Origin: Peribacillus loiseleuriae
GTDB lineage: Bacteria > Bacillota > Bacilli > Bacillales > DSM-1321
Reading direction: 5' to 3'
Assembly: GCF_001183985.1 (NCBI RefSeq)
Contig: NZ_LFZW01000001.1
Span: 1,705,812 to 1,769,811, forward strand
Length of the DNA stretch: 64,000 nt
Made by a program: the position numbers and the translations under genes. Below, in pieces: positions 47,740-57,514 of this stretch. A model generated the notes under the pieces. It ran no database searches. It was given only the letters and a program-made list of their open reading frames with translations, and was not told where the DNA came from. Positions within the stretch are counted from its first letter, which is position 1. Each line of letters starts with the position of its first letter.

Positions 47740-49275
47740 GTGGAATATGTAATAGAGATGCTCAATATTCGTAAAGAATTCCCAGGTATAGTTGCAAATG
47801 ATAATGTAACATTACAAGTAAAAAAGGGAGAAATACATGCTTTGCTTGGGGAAAATGGAGCAGGGAAAACAACGTTAATGAACGTTCTTTTCGGTCTTTA
47901 CCAGCCAGAAAAAGGAGAAATTCGCGTAAATGGTGAACCAGTCAAAATTACAAATCCTAATATTGCTAATGATTTAGGGATCGGGATGGTTCACCAACAT
48001 TTCATGCTTGTGGATCCCTTTACTGTCACAGAAAATATTATCCTAGGTAAAGAACCTTCCAAAGCTGGAAAAATCAACTTAAAAGATGCCAGTAAAAAGG
48101 TAAGAGAGCTTTCTGAGAGATATCATCTTAGTGTCGATCCTGATGCGAAAATTAAAGACATTTCAGTTGGAATGCAGCAGCGTATCGAAATCCTAAAAAC
48201 TTTGTATCGTGGTGCTGAAATCTTGATTTTTGATGAGCCTACAGCGGTACTGACACCACAAGAAATCAAAGAATTAATGATGATCATGAAATCTCTTGTT
48301 AACGAAGGAAAATCGATTATTTTGATCACTCATAAATTGAAAGAAATTATGGAGGTATGTGATCGCGTGACCGTTATGCGTAAAGGTGTAGGGATTGGTA
48401 CGGTTAATGTAAGTGAATCAGACCCGAATTCTTTGGCGAGCCTTATGGTTGGACGTGATGTTGTATTTAAAACGGAGAAAAAAGAAGCAGCACCAGCAGA
48501 TGTTGTTTTAGATATTAATGGTCTTAGTGTCAAGGACGCCCGTGGAATCCAAGCGGTTAATCATTTAAGTCTTTCGGTTAGAGCTGGTGAAATAGTCGGA
48601 ATTGCAGGTATTGATGGGAATGGTCAAACAGAACTAATAGAAGCCATTACTGGGTTGAAAAAAACGATTAGTGGTTCTATTAAAATTAATGGTAAAGAAA
48701 TACAAAATTTAAAACCGAGAAAAATCAGTGAATCTGGTGTAGGACATATTCCAGAGGATCGTCATAAACATGGATTGGTTTTGGATTATAGCATTGGTGA
48801 AAATATCGTCTTACAAACGTATTATCAAAAGCCACTTTCTAAATCAGGTGTCTTAAATTATTCGAAGATTTATGATCAAGCCAGAAGCATTATCTCAGAG
48901 TACGATGTTAGAACTCCAAGCGAATATACGCCTGCCCGTGCACTATCAGGTGGTAATCAGCAGAAAGCAATCATAGGACGTGAAGTAGACCGTAATCCGG
49001 ATCTATTGATTGCAGCACAACCGACACGTGGTCTTGATGTTGGCGCGATTGAGTTCATTCACAAACGTTTAATCGAACAACGTGATAATGGGAAAGCTGT
49101 TTTACTTATTTCATTTGAACTTGACGAAATCTTAAATGTTAGTGATCGAGTGGCGGTTATTTATGAAGGGGAAATTGTTGCTATCGTCAATCCAAGAGAA
49201 ACAACTGAGCAAGAGCTAGGATTGATGATGGCTGGAAGCAAGCGTATGGAAGCAGGTGGAAAATCTCATGGTTAA
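47740..49275 (+). CDS. nupO: Nucleoside ABC transporter ATP-binding protein
   Basis: A 511-residue protein with two fused ABC domains, as in RbsA/NupO. The first half has Walker A GENGAGKTT and Walker B LIFDEPTAVL. The second half has a degenerate Walker A (GIDGNGQTE) and LSGGNQQK, with AAQPTRGLD in place of a canonical Walker B acidic pair, so one site is probably inactive, as is usual in the family. Start GTG at 47740. The stop overlaps the start of nupP. Confidence 0.93.
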   Translation: MEYVIEMLNIRKEFPGIVANDNVTLQVKKGEIHALLGENGAGKTTLMNVLFGLYQPEKGEIRVNGEPVKITNPNIANDLGIGMVHQHFMLVDPFTVTENIILGKEPSKAGKINLKDASKKVRELSERYHLSVDPDAKIKDISVGMQQRIEILKTLYRGAEILIFDEPTAVLTPQEIKELMMIMKSLVNEGKSIILITHKLKEIMEVCDRVTVMRKGVGIGTVNVSESDPNSLASLMVGRDVVFKTEKKEAAPADVVLDINGLSVKDARGIQAVNHLSLSVRAGEIVGIAGIDGNGQTELIEAITGLKKTISGSIKINGKEIQNLKPRKISESGVGHIPEDRHKHGLVLDYSIGENIVLQTYYQKPLSKSGVLNYSKIYDQARSIISEYDVRTPSEYTPARALSGGNQQKAIIGREVDRNPDLLIAAQPTRGLDVGAIEFIHKRLIEQRDNGKAVLLISFELDEILNVSDRVAVIYEGEIVAIVNPRETTEQELGLMMAGSKRMEAGGKSHG

Positions 49276-50314
49276 AAAAATGTCCGGTTTGTTTATACCC
49301 GTTTTATCGGTTGTGCTAGGCTTATTAGCAGGAGCCATTATTATGCTTGTCAGTGGATATAATCCGATTGACGCATATTCAGCACTTTTGTATGGGATTT
49401 TTGGTGATTCATATTTTCTTGGAGAAGCAATCCGAACAGTTACGCCGTACATACTAGCTGGTTTAGCAGTAGCATTCGCTTTTAGAACAGGTCTTTTCAA
49501 TATTGGTGTCGAAGGTCAGCTTATTGTCGGTTGGTTGGCAGCCGTTTGGGTGGGGACAACTTTTGAACTGCCGATGTTGATTCATTTGCCGCTCGCTATT
49601 CTTGTCGGTGGATTAGCGGGGGCTGTGTGGGCATTTATTCCTGGTTTATTAAAAGCCAAATTCAGAGTACATGAAGTAATTGTATCGATTATGCTTAATT
49701 ACACGGCTCTTCATGTGACCAATTATATTATTTCCTATGTGTTAACTGATAAATTAGACAAGACCAATAATATCTTTGCAACAGCAACATTAAGGTCGCC
49801 ATTTTTATCAGGATTAACGGATGGTTCACGCCTTCACTGGGGAATCATTGTTGCGATGATCTGTGCCATCATTATGTGGTTTATTCTTGAGAAAACGACA
49901 ACTGGATTTGAACTGAAAGCAGTTGGTTTTAACCAACATGCATCTGAATACGCTGGAATGAATGTAAACCGGAACATTATGATGTCAATGGTTATTTCAG
50001 GAGCATTTGCTGGATTTGCTGGTGCGATGGAAGGACTTGGGACATTTGGTTATGCTTCGATAAAAGGCGGATTTACTGGAATTGGTTTTGACGGAATCGC
50101 CGTTGCCCTTCTAGGTGCTAATACGGCAATAGGTGTTGTACTTGCAGCATTCTTATTTGGTGGTTTAAAAGCTGGGGCTCTGAATATTCCGGTTGAAACG
50201 CCCATTCCAAATGAAATCGTAGACATCGTCATTGCTCTGATCATCTTCTTTGTTGCATCTAGCTATTTCATTCGCTGGATCTTAAACCGAATTAATAAAA
50301 AGGGGGTGAAATAA
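49268..50314 (+). CDS. nupP: Nucleoside ABC transporter permease 1
   Basis: A 348-residue BPD_transp_2 permease with about nine or ten membrane segments and the family motif FRTGLFNIGVEGQLIVG. I chose the ATG at 49268, eight bases after AGGTGG; it overlaps the nupO stop. Pairs with nupQ to form the channel. Confidence 0.92.
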   Translation: MVKKMSGLFIPVLSVVLGLLAGAIIMLVSGYNPIDAYSALLYGIFGDSYFLGEAIRTVTPYILAGLAVAFAFRTGLFNIGVEGQLIVGWLAAVWVGTTFELPMLIHLPLAILVGGLAGAVWAFIPGLLKAKFRVHEVIVSIMLNYTALHVTNYIISYVLTDKLDKTNNIFATATLRSPFLSGLTDGSRLHWGIIVAMICAIIMWFILEKTTTGFELKAVGFNQHASEYAGMNVNRNIMMSMVISGAFAGFAGAMEGLGTFGYASIKGGFTGIGFDGIAVALLGANTAIGVVLAAFLFGGLKAGALNIPVETPIPNEIVDIVIALIIFFVASSYFIRWILNRINKKGVK

Positions 50315-51274
50315 GTGGACTTTTATCAAGTACTGCAAATTATTGTTCCATCAATGATTGGTCTTGCAGCCCCACTTATCTTCACTGCGCTTGGCGGTGT
50401 GTTTTCAGAACGTACAGGTGTTGTAAATATTGGCTTAGAAGGTTTAATGGTAATTGGAGCATTTACAGGTATTGTGTTTAACCTGACATTTGCTGATGTA
50501 TTTGGAGCTGCTACACCTTGGATCGCTGTGCTAGTCGCCATGGTTGCGGGAACAATTTTTTCCCTCCTACATGCCGTAGCATCGATTACGTTTCGTGCTG
50601 ATCAGACGGTCAGTGGGGTTGCAATCAACTTGTTGGCTGTTGGTCTTACTCTTTTCTTAGTTAAAAAGCTTTATGGAAAAGGGCAAACAGACATGGTTAC
50701 AGAAAATTTTGATCGTGTTGATGTCAAATTCCTAAGTGATATTCCGATTATAGGGAAAATATTTTTCTCTAACGGATATTATATCTCTTACATTGCGATT
50801 GTTTTAGCCGTTGTCGTTTGGTATATTATATTCAAAACGCCATTCGGCTTACGTATTCGAGCTGTTGGCGAACATCCAATGGCGGCCGATACAATGGGAG
50901 TGAATGTTGCAAAAATTCGTTACGCTGGTGTCCTTTTATCAGGTGCATTTGCTGGAATCGGCGGAGCTGTCCATGCAATGACAGTATCCAATGAATTCAG
51001 TCACTCCACGATTAACGGACAAGGTTTTATGGCAATTGCTGCAATGATTTTTGGTAAATGGCATCCTCTTGGCGCAATGGGTGCAGCATTATTCTTTGGT
51101 TTAGCACAAAGTTTAAGTATTGTTGGAGCTAGCTTACCATTTTTTAAAGATATCCCATCCGTTTATTTATTGATTGCACCATATGTGTTAACCATTATCG
51201 CTTTGACTGGCTTTATTGGTCGCGCAGACGCTCCGAAAGCATCAGGTCTGCCTTATATTAAAGGCAAAAGATAA
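50315..51274 (+). CDS. nupQ: Nucleoside ABC transporter permease 2
   Basis: A 319-residue BPD_transp_2 permease with the matching motif FSERTGVVNIGLEGLMVIGA and about nine membrane segments. Start GTG at 50315 directly after the nupP stop, following AAGGGGGTG. Last gene of the importer; an inverted-repeat element with a T run follows. Confidence 0.92.
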   Translation: MDFYQVLQIIVPSMIGLAAPLIFTALGGVFSERTGVVNIGLEGLMVIGAFTGIVFNLTFADVFGAATPWIAVLVAMVAGTIFSLLHAVASITFRADQTVSGVAINLLAVGLTLFLVKKLYGKGQTDMVTENFDRVDVKFLSDIPIIGKIFFSNGYYISYIAIVLAVVVWYIIFKTPFGLRIRAVGEHPMAADTMGVNVAKIRYAGVLLSGAFAGIGGAVHAMTVSNEFSHSTINGQGFMAIAAMIFGKWHPLGAMGAALFFGLAQSLSIVGASLPFFKDIPSVYLLIAPYVLTIIALTGFIGRADAPKASGLPYIKGKR

Positions 51275-51286
51275 TAATTAGTTGAA

Positions 51287-51416
51287 CGAGGGTGTCTCAT
51301 AAGGGTCTGACCTCGCACACTAAATCAGTATGTAGTGTTCCATACACTTATATTAATACTGAATTTAGTTGTTGCGGGGTCTGACCCCTTTGCTTTTGGG
51401 CCACCCTCGTTTTTTT
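51287..51416. repeat. Inverted-repeat element with GGGTCTGACC core, copy 3
   Basis: The outer arms CGAGGGTG and ACCCTCG, the inner arms GGGTCTGACC and GGGGTCTGACCCC, and further pairing ACTAAAT/ATTTAGT make a nearly continuous hairpin over 51287-51409. Seven Ts follow, so it can act as the terminator of nupOPQ. Confidence 0.8.
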
Positions 51417-51587
51417 ATTGCTTAGCGCATAAGATGACGTTCTTTATATGGAAGTTGTATTATACCTATACGCATCATTCGCAATCGCCCCCCTTCAAGT
51501 CGCATCTAGACCGCCGCTTCCACTTTTGTTTTTGTATTCATTAAAATAGTATGAAATCCTTAAAAAAAATAATAAAAATCATGATAC

Positions 51588-51617
51588 TTGCATGAAATTT
51601 CTTAAACAAGGTATATT
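51588..51617 (+). promoter_or_regulatory. Promoter of ymfF
   Basis: TTGCAT (51588-51593) and TATATT (51612-51617) are 18 bp apart. The stretch 51417-51587 shows no convincing gene. Confidence 0.55.
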
Positions 51618-51738
51618 TTAGAAGAAGAGAAAAGTTATAGAAGAAAAATCGTATGCACTCAATTTCTTCTAATAGGTTTAAAAGCACTTGAACTAACAAA
51701 CAATATAAAGATAAAAAATGAATGAGGAGGACTATAAA

Positions 51739-53010
51739 ATGGGAATCTCTCTTGACACTATAAAGAAAAACCCTGGCTATTCATTGCATATCGTCAAAAC
51801 AGCTCAATACAAAACGAATACACTTGTATTTAAAATGAAAGCACCTCTAAAAAGTGAAACAGCGACATATCGTTCATTGCTTCCGTATATATTGCAAAGT
51901 AATACAGCTACATACAAGACGACACCAACATTACGTTCATATTTGGATGAATTATACGGTGCGAGTTTTTATGTAGATGTTGCCAAAAAAGGGGAATATC
52001 AAGTCATTAGTTTTATCTTTGAAATTGCCAATGAAAAATTCCTTCATGACTCGGAGCCTTTACTTGAAAAAGGGATTGCCTTCTTAGCAGAGGTACTATT
52101 TAATCCGAAAAAGGATGGCGAAAGCTTTGATGTAGGGACGTTTAATAATGAAAAAAGATCGCTTCAACAGAGAATACAATCCATATATGATGACAAAATG
52201 CGGTATGCAACGACTCGTCTTGTGGAAGTAATGTGTGAAGAAGAGCCTTATGGTATAGACGCATTGGGGGATATCGAGTCATTAGACAACATTACAGCGG
52301 AATCAATGTATAGTTATTACAAGCAAGCGCTCGCGAAAGATGAAATGGATGTTTACGTAATAGGTGATATTAATGAGATAGAAGTTCAGAAGCTCTTCAA
52401 TCAACATTTCAAGCTTCCTAATCGAGAGCCCGCAAGAATGAACAGTGTACAGAAAAAAGTAAACGAAGTGAAGGAAAAAATTGAGGAAATGGATGTTAAA
52501 CAAGGTAAATTAAATATTGGATATCGCACGTATATTGTATATGGAGATCCTGACTATTATGCTTTACAAGTTTTTAACGGAATATTCGGAGGTTTTTCTC
52601 ATTCAAAACTTTTTATAAATGTCAGGGAGAAAGCAAGTTTGGCTTATTATGCGGCGTCTCGTTTAGAAAGCCACAAAGGCTTGTTAATGGTTATGTCGGG
52701 CATTGAATCAGCCAAATATAATCAAGCTGTTGACATTATTCATGAGCAGATGAAGGAAATGAAACAAGGGAATTTCAGTGATGAGGAATTATCTCAAACA
52801 AAAGCAGTAATCAAAAATCAACTATTAGAAACGGTTGATTCAGCTCGCGGTCTTGTAGAAATACTTTATCATAATGTTGTTTCTGGTTATGCCGTTTCTT
52901 TGGAAGAATGGCTGAAAAAAACAGAAGCCATTACGAAAGAGGAAATCATAGCGGTTGCTCAAAAAGTTGAATTAGATACCATCTATTTCATGAAAGGAAC
53001 GGAGGTGTAA
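51739..53010 (+). CDS. ymfF: YmfF, M16-family protein without zinc motif
   Basis: A 423-residue insulinase-fold protein. The HxxEH zinc motif is absent from the N-terminal domain, where YILQSNTATYKTTPTLR appears instead, so it is probably the non-catalytic partner of YmfH. I prefer the ATG at 51739 after GAGGAGGAC; the in-frame ATG at 51718 precedes that site. The ymfH start is three bases past its stop. Confidence 0.9.
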   Translation: MGISLDTIKKNPGYSLHIVKTAQYKTNTLVFKMKAPLKSETATYRSLLPYILQSNTATYKTTPTLRSYLDELYGASFYVDVAKKGEYQVISFIFEIANEKFLHDSEPLLEKGIAFLAEVLFNPKKDGESFDVGTFNNEKRSLQQRIQSIYDDKMRYATTRLVEVMCEEEPYGIDALGDIESLDNITAESMYSYYKQALAKDEMDVYVIGDINEIEVQKLFNQHFKLPNREPARMNSVQKKVNEVKEKIEEMDVKQGKLNIGYRTYIVYGDPDYYALQVFNGIFGGFSHSKLFINVREKASLAYYAASRLESHKGLLMVMSGIESAKYNQAVDIIHEQMKEMKQGNFSDEELSQTKAVIKNQLLETVDSARGLVEILYHNVVSGYAVSLEEWLKKTEAITKEEIIAVAQKVELDTIYFMKGTEV

Positions 53011-53013
53011 AGA

Positions 53014-54300
53014 ATGGAGAAAATAACATTTGAACAACTTCAAGAAGAAATATACCATGAAAAAATGACGAATGGGTTGGAAGTATATATCTTACCAAAG
53101 AAAGGGTTCAATAAATCTTTCGCGACCTTCACGACGAAATATGGTTCGATTGATAATCATTTTGTTCCTCTAGGTAAAGAAAACTATGCAAAAGTACCTG
53201 ATGGCATTGCACATTTTCTAGAGCATAAGCTATTTGAAAAAGAAGATGGTGACGTGTTCCAACAGTTTAGTAAGCAAGGTGCCTCTGCCAATGCCTTTAC
53301 TTCTTTTACAAGAACAGCATATCTTTTTTCTAGTACTTCTGACTTTGATCTTAACTTAAAGACACTCGTTGACTTTGTGCAAGATCCTTATTTTTCTGAT
53401 AAAACAGTGGAAAAGGAAAAAGGGATTATTGGTCAAGAAATAAAGATGTATGATGATAATCCTGACTGGCGTCTTTATTTTGGAACCATTGAAAATATGT
53501 ATCATAACCATCCTGTGAAAATTGATATTGCTGGAACAGTTGAATCCATTGCTGACATTACGAAGGATTTACTTTATGAGTGTTATGAAACCTTTTACCA
53601 TCCAAGCAATATGCTGTTATTTATTGTCGGACCTGTAGAACCAGAAGAAATTATGGAGAAAATCCGCAACAATCAAGAAGGTAAGGAATTCCAACCACCA
53701 CGAGAAATTAACCGTAAATTTGAAACGGAGCCTTCAGATGTAGCGATGAAAGACCGAACATTACACATGAGTGTTCAAACACCGAAAATTATGCTCGGAA
53801 TTAAATCGGCAGATCTCAATCTTAGCGGTCAAGAGTTATTAAAAAAAGAATTAACCGTAAGCATCTTGCTGGAAATGTTATTGGGGAAAAGCTCGCCTCT
53901 TCATGAAGAACTGTATACGAACGGGTTAATTGACCAAACATTTTCCTATGACTTTACCCAAGAGAATGGCTTTGGATTTGCGTTAATAGGAGGAGATACG
54001 AAACATCCTGACGAATTAACAGCAAAGTTGAAACAAATCCTCTTTGAGGCAAAAACAGGGAAAGGGATTAGTGAAGAAAGCATGAAACGAGTAATCAAGA
54101 AACGAATCGGCTTGTTTTTACGTTCATTAAATTCCCCTGAATATATCGCGAACCAATTTACTCGTTACGCCTTTAATGATATGAATTTATTTGATGTCGT
54201 ACCAGTGCTTGAACAAATTGAGTTTAATGATGTCAAGGTTACGACTGAAAAATTGATTGAAGAAAAATTTATTACGGTTTGTCAGGTGCTGCCTAAATAA
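53014..54300 (+). CDS. ymfH: YmfH, M16-family zinc protease
   Basis: A 428-residue M16 peptidase with the intact zinc motif HFLEH in IAHFLEHKLFE (about residues 67-71) and the third-ligand region GIIGQEIKMYDD. Together with ymfF it forms a catalytic/non-catalytic pair like bacterial PqqL/M16 heterodimers. The substrate is unknown. A terminator follows. Confidence 0.92.
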   Translation: MEKITFEQLQEEIYHEKMTNGLEVYILPKKGFNKSFATFTTKYGSIDNHFVPLGKENYAKVPDGIAHFLEHKLFEKEDGDVFQQFSKQGASANAFTSFTRTAYLFSSTSDFDLNLKTLVDFVQDPYFSDKTVEKEKGIIGQEIKMYDDNPDWRLYFGTIENMYHNHPVKIDIAGTVESIADITKDLLYECYETFYHPSNMLLFIVGPVEPEEIMEKIRNNQEGKEFQPPREINRKFETEPSDVAMKDRTLHMSVQTPKIMLGIKSADLNLSGQELLKKELTVSILLEMLLGKSSPLHEELYTNGLIDQTFSYDFTQENGFGFALIGGDTKHPDELTAKLKQILFEAKTGKGISEESMKRVIKKRIGLFLRSLNSPEYIANQFTRYAFNDMNLFDVVPVLEQIEFNDVKVTTEKLIEEKFITVCQVLPK

Positions 54301-54312
54301 GCTTTTTGAGGA

Positions 54313-54356
54313 TGGCTCATACAAATGATTTTTCTTTGTATGAGCTGTTCTTTTTT
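54313..54356 (+). terminator. Terminator after ymfH
   Basis: GGCTCATACAAA pairs with TTTGTATGAGCT and is followed by six Ts. Confidence 0.88.
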
Positions 54357-54382
54357 GTAGTGGTTTCAAGGAGGGAATAAAG

Positions 54383-55105
54383 ATGGAAAAACGTTTTGCA
54401 CTTATTACAGGAGCAAGTGGAGGAATCGGAAGCGCAATTGCAAGAAAGCTTGCAGCAGAAAATTACTCATTGTATCTCCATTACAATCGGAATGAAGAAG
54501 CAATTGTTGCACTTATTAAGGAATTATCATCTTATGATATCGAACTTATTCCGATACAGGCTGATTTAGGTAATGTTGATGGGTATAAGCATTTATGCAA
54601 TCAAATCTTTTCTTTACATACGATTGTTTTAAATAGTGGCAATAGCTTTTATGGATTAATGACCGATATGGATGACTCTACTGTTGCGCAAATGATTCAG
54701 CTTCATGTGACAAGCCCTTTTCAGCTAACAAGAAACTTACTCCCTAAATTAATGAGAAATAGAGGTTCAATTGTCGCGGTTACATCAATATGGGGACAGA
54801 CAGGCAGCGCATGTGAAGTGCTTTACTCGATGGTCAAGGGTGGGCAAAATGCATTCATTAAAGCATTGAGCAAGGAAACAGCGCTAAATGGTATCCGGGT
54901 CAATGCTGTTGCGCCTGGAGCGGTAGCAACAGCCATGCTAGAATCCTTTACAGAAGAGGAACTTGAAATCTTGCAGGGAGACATTCCAATGGGAAGGATC
55001 GGTGAAGCAAATGAAATTGCTGATGTTGTCGCATTTCTTCTCTCTCAGAAGGCCTCCTATATGACTGGGCAAATCATAGGGGTAAACGGTGGTTGGTACA
55101 TGTGA
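54383..55105 (+). CDS. ymfI: YmfI, short-chain dehydrogenase/reductase
   Basis: A 240-residue classical SDR with the cofactor motif TGASGGIGSAIA, the NSGN variant of the NNAG motif, and the catalytic Tyr-Lys in YSMVKGG. FabG-like by length, but the substrate is unknown. The ATG at 54383 follows AAGGAGGG. It may act in envelope or lipid metabolism with its neighbours, which is only inference. Confidence 0.9.
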   Translation: MEKRFALITGASGGIGSAIARKLAAENYSLYLHYNRNEEAIVALIKELSSYDIELIPIQADLGNVDGYKHLCNQIFSLHTIVLNSGNSFYGLMTDMDDSTVAQMIQLHVTSPFQLTRNLLPKLMRNRGSIVAVTSIWGQTGSACEVLYSMVKGGQNAFIKALSKETALNGIRVNAVAPGAVATAMLESFTEEELEILQGDIPMGRIGEANEIADVVAFLLSQKASYMTGQIIGVNGGWYM

Positions 55106-55175
55106 CTTTCCTGTATAAAAAATAATCTATTTTCATATGCTAACATGGTACCAATTAAAGAAAGGATGATAATCA

Positions 55176-55433
55176 ATGTCTGTATTAGAAAACTGGGATC
55201 AATGGAAAGACTTTTTAGGAGACAGATTGAACCAAGGGGAGAAGCAAGGCCTTTCCCAAGATGCAATAACTGGCTTGGCTATTGAGATTGGGGACTATCT
55301 GGCAAATCAAGTAGATCCCAAAAACGATCAGGAACGTGTACTATCTGATCTGTGGTCGGTAGCAAATGAAGATGAAAAGCATGCAATTGCCTGCTTGATG
55401 GTTAAGTTAGTCGACAACAACGGCACGAGCTAA
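55176..55433 (+). CDS. ymfJ: YmfJ, DUF3243 protein
   Basis: An 85-residue DUF3243 protein (VLENWDQWKDFLGDRLNQGE start) of unknown function, in its usual place between ymfI and ymfK. The ATG at 55176 follows AAAGGA. Confidence 0.88.
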   Translation: MSVLENWDQWKDFLGDRLNQGEKQGLSQDAITGLAIEIGDYLANQVDPKNDQERVLSDLWSVANEDEKHAIACLMVKLVDNNGTS

Positions 55434-55440
55434 AGACATT

Positions 55441-55502
55441 AGGATGATTCAGAAGTTTTGGACCTCAAATTAGAGGGACTGACTAATTGAATCATCCTTT
55501 TT
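55441..55502 (+). terminator. Terminator-like inverted repeat after ymfJ
   Basis: AGGATGATTCA pairs perfectly with TGAATCATCCT across a 36-nt interior and is followed by Ts. Confidence 0.65.
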
Positions 55503-55724
55503 CATTAACATGTAATCTAGGTACGTAGAGAATCATCTTAAATTAAGTTAAGTAATGTTTTCCCTTTTAACTTTTACTGAAATGCTATATTATAGAGACA
55601 AGACAATTTTATTTTCATGAAATCGGGTTTCTTTAGGAAAAATCTCTTCTTCATTGATAAATTGCGTAATCTTTAAATATGATAAAAAGTCTAGGTTCCC
55701 CTTTCTTGATAAGGAGTGTGTATA

Positions 55725-56516
55725 GTGGAGAATAAAGAATGGTATTTTGAATATGAAATACAAAAAAACCGACCAGGTTTATTAGGGGACATCTCTTCAT
55801 TACTTGGTATGCTATCGATAAATATCGTAGCGATTAATGGTGTTGATGAAGGAAGAAGGGGCTTGCTTTTGCTGGCTAATGACAGCAGAAATATTGAGAG
55901 ATTTGAGTCAATTCTATCGACAATGGATACAATAAAGGTAATTAAGCTGAGAGAACCGCATGTGCTTGATAAACTAGCTGTCAGACACGGTAGATACATA
56001 CAAAGGGATGCAGATGAAAAAAATACGTTTCGTTTCGTGAGGGATGATTTAGGGATTCTTGTAGACTTTATGGCTGAACTATTTAAACAGGAAGGTCATA
56101 AATTGATTGGGATTCGTGGAATGCCAAGGGTTGGGAAAACAGAATCGATTGTCGCATCTAGTGTCTGTGCGAATAAACGCTGGTTATTTGTATCGTCCAC
56201 ATTGCTTAAACAAACGATCCGCAGTCAGCTTATTGAAGATGAGTACAATAATAATAATATATTTATTTTAGACGGGATTGTCTCTACAAGACGCGCCAAT
56301 GAAAGGCACTGGCAGCTAGTTCGGGAAATCATGAGGCTAAATGCAGTGAAAATAATTGAACATCCAGATATTTTCGTTCAAAATTCGGAGTACAAACTTG
56401 AGGATTTTGATTACATCATTGAGTTAAGAAATACTCCTTATGAAGAAATTACATATGAAGTAGTAAACCAAAACGATCAATTACAAGGGTCAGAGTTTGG
56501 TTCATTTGATTTTTAA
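55725..56516 (+). CDS. ymfK: YmfK, DUF3388 protein with ACT-like and P-loop-like segments
   Basis: A 263-residue protein. An ACT-like N-terminal segment (NRPGLLGDISSLLGMLSINI) is followed by a region with the P-loop-like GMPRVGKTES (about residues 135-145). The function is unknown. The GTG at 55725 is eight bases after AAGGAG; an in-frame GTG at 55716 lies on the site. Eight bases separate it from the rodZ reading frame. Confidence 0.88.
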   Translation: MENKEWYFEYEIQKNRPGLLGDISSLLGMLSINIVAINGVDEGRRGLLLLANDSRNIERFESILSTMDTIKVIKLREPHVLDKLAVRHGRYIQRDADEKNTFRFVRDDLGILVDFMAELFKQEGHKLIGIRGMPRVGKTESIVASSVCANKRWLFVSSTLLKQTIRSQLIEDEYNNNNIFILDGIVSTRRANERHWQLVREIMRLNAVKIIEHPDIFVQNSEYKLEDFDYIIELRNTPYEEITYEVVNQNDQLQGSEFGSFDF

Positions 56517-56533
56517 TTTGGCAGGTGTTTGAT

Positions 56534-57436
56534 TTGACGGAATTAGGTAACAGATTGAAGGAAGCTAGAGAAGAAAAGGGTTTAAGTTTAGATGACTTGC
56601 AAGAAGTAACAAAGATTCAAAAACGTTATTTGGTAGGAATCGAAGAAGGCAATTATTCGATGATGCCGGGTCAGTTTTATGTACGGGCGTTCATTAAACA
56701 ATATTGTGAAGCGGTTGAACTTGAACCAGAGGAGATTTTTGATCAATATAAAAATGAGGTTCCAGCCATTTATCATGACGAATTACCAGAGTTGTCACGC
56801 GTTCAATCAAGAAGAACGCTTTCACCGACAACTTCAAAGGCGATGGAACTATTTCCAAAAATATTGGGGCTATTATTTTTCGTTGGAATCATAGTCTTAC
56901 TGTATTTCTTGTATTTGAAATTTACTCCAAATGAAAAGCCAAATGTAGTTGACGATAGTACGGGTGTTGTGGATCACGGTCAACCTGATAACTCACCGCT
57001 AAATAAAGGCAGTAACACAGACGTCAATGAAAACAAAAGCACTGATAAAACAGACAAGTCTAAAGACGATGTGCCAGTAAAAGAAAAGGTTGTTGAGGAA
57101 GCAGCACCAACCCAAGAATTAGCCATTATCAGTACCAGCGGATCGAACAGCACATATGCCCTGAAAAACGCCGCGACATTCAAATTGAAAGTTGCCTCTA
57201 CAGGGGAAGCATGGGTTAAAGTGAAAAATGGTAGCGGCCAGACGCTATTTAATGGACTTATAAAATCTGGAGAAGCCAAAGAAATTGATGCAACGAATGA
57301 ATCCGAAGTTGTCATCCGTACAGGAAGAGCCTATGAAACGGAGATTTTCGCTAATGATCAAAAAGTCGAATATGCCATTTCTCCAACAGAGAAAGACGTT
57401 CAAAATGTAACGATACAATTTACAAAAGCTGAATAG
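56534..57436 (+). CDS. rodZ: RodZ-like cell-shape protein (YmfM)
   Basis: A 300-residue protein with a cytoplasmic helix-turn-helix (about residues 1-70, GLSLDDLQEVTKIQKRYLVG), one membrane segment near 110-130 (LGLLFFVGIIVLLYFLYL), a low-complexity Ser/Asp/Lys linker, and an external DUF4115 domain. RodZ links MreB filaments to the elongation machinery. The TTG at 56534 gives MTELGNRLKEA, the family start; a GTG at 56525 is also in frame. Confidence 0.92.
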   Translation: MTELGNRLKEAREEKGLSLDDLQEVTKIQKRYLVGIEEGNYSMMPGQFYVRAFIKQYCEAVELEPEEIFDQYKNEVPAIYHDELPELSRVQSRRTLSPTTSKAMELFPKILGLLFFVGIIVLLYFLYLKFTPNEKPNVVDDSTGVVDHGQPDNSPLNKGSNTDVNENKSTDKTDKSKDDVPVKEKVVEEAAPTQELAIISTSGSNSTYALKNAATFKLKVASTGEAWVKVKNGSGQTLFNGLIKSGEAKEIDATNESEVVIRTGRAYETEIFANDQKVEYAISPTEKDVQNVTIQFTKAE

Positions 57437-57460
57437 TCATCTTTATGATGGCTATTTTTC
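57433..57460 (+). terminator. Terminator at the end of rodZ
   Basis: ATAGTCATC pairs with GATGGCTAT (one G-U) and is followed by Ts; the left arm includes the rodZ stop codon. Confidence 0.75.
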
Positions 57461-57514
57461 GCTTGTAGTATAAAGAAATGAATCTTATGCTATTCAATTT
57501 TGGAGGGTACTATT

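Noticed and set aside
51335-51544. A 69-codon open frame after nupQ
   Set aside because: It begins inside the palindromic element and has no ribosome binding site or recognisable product.
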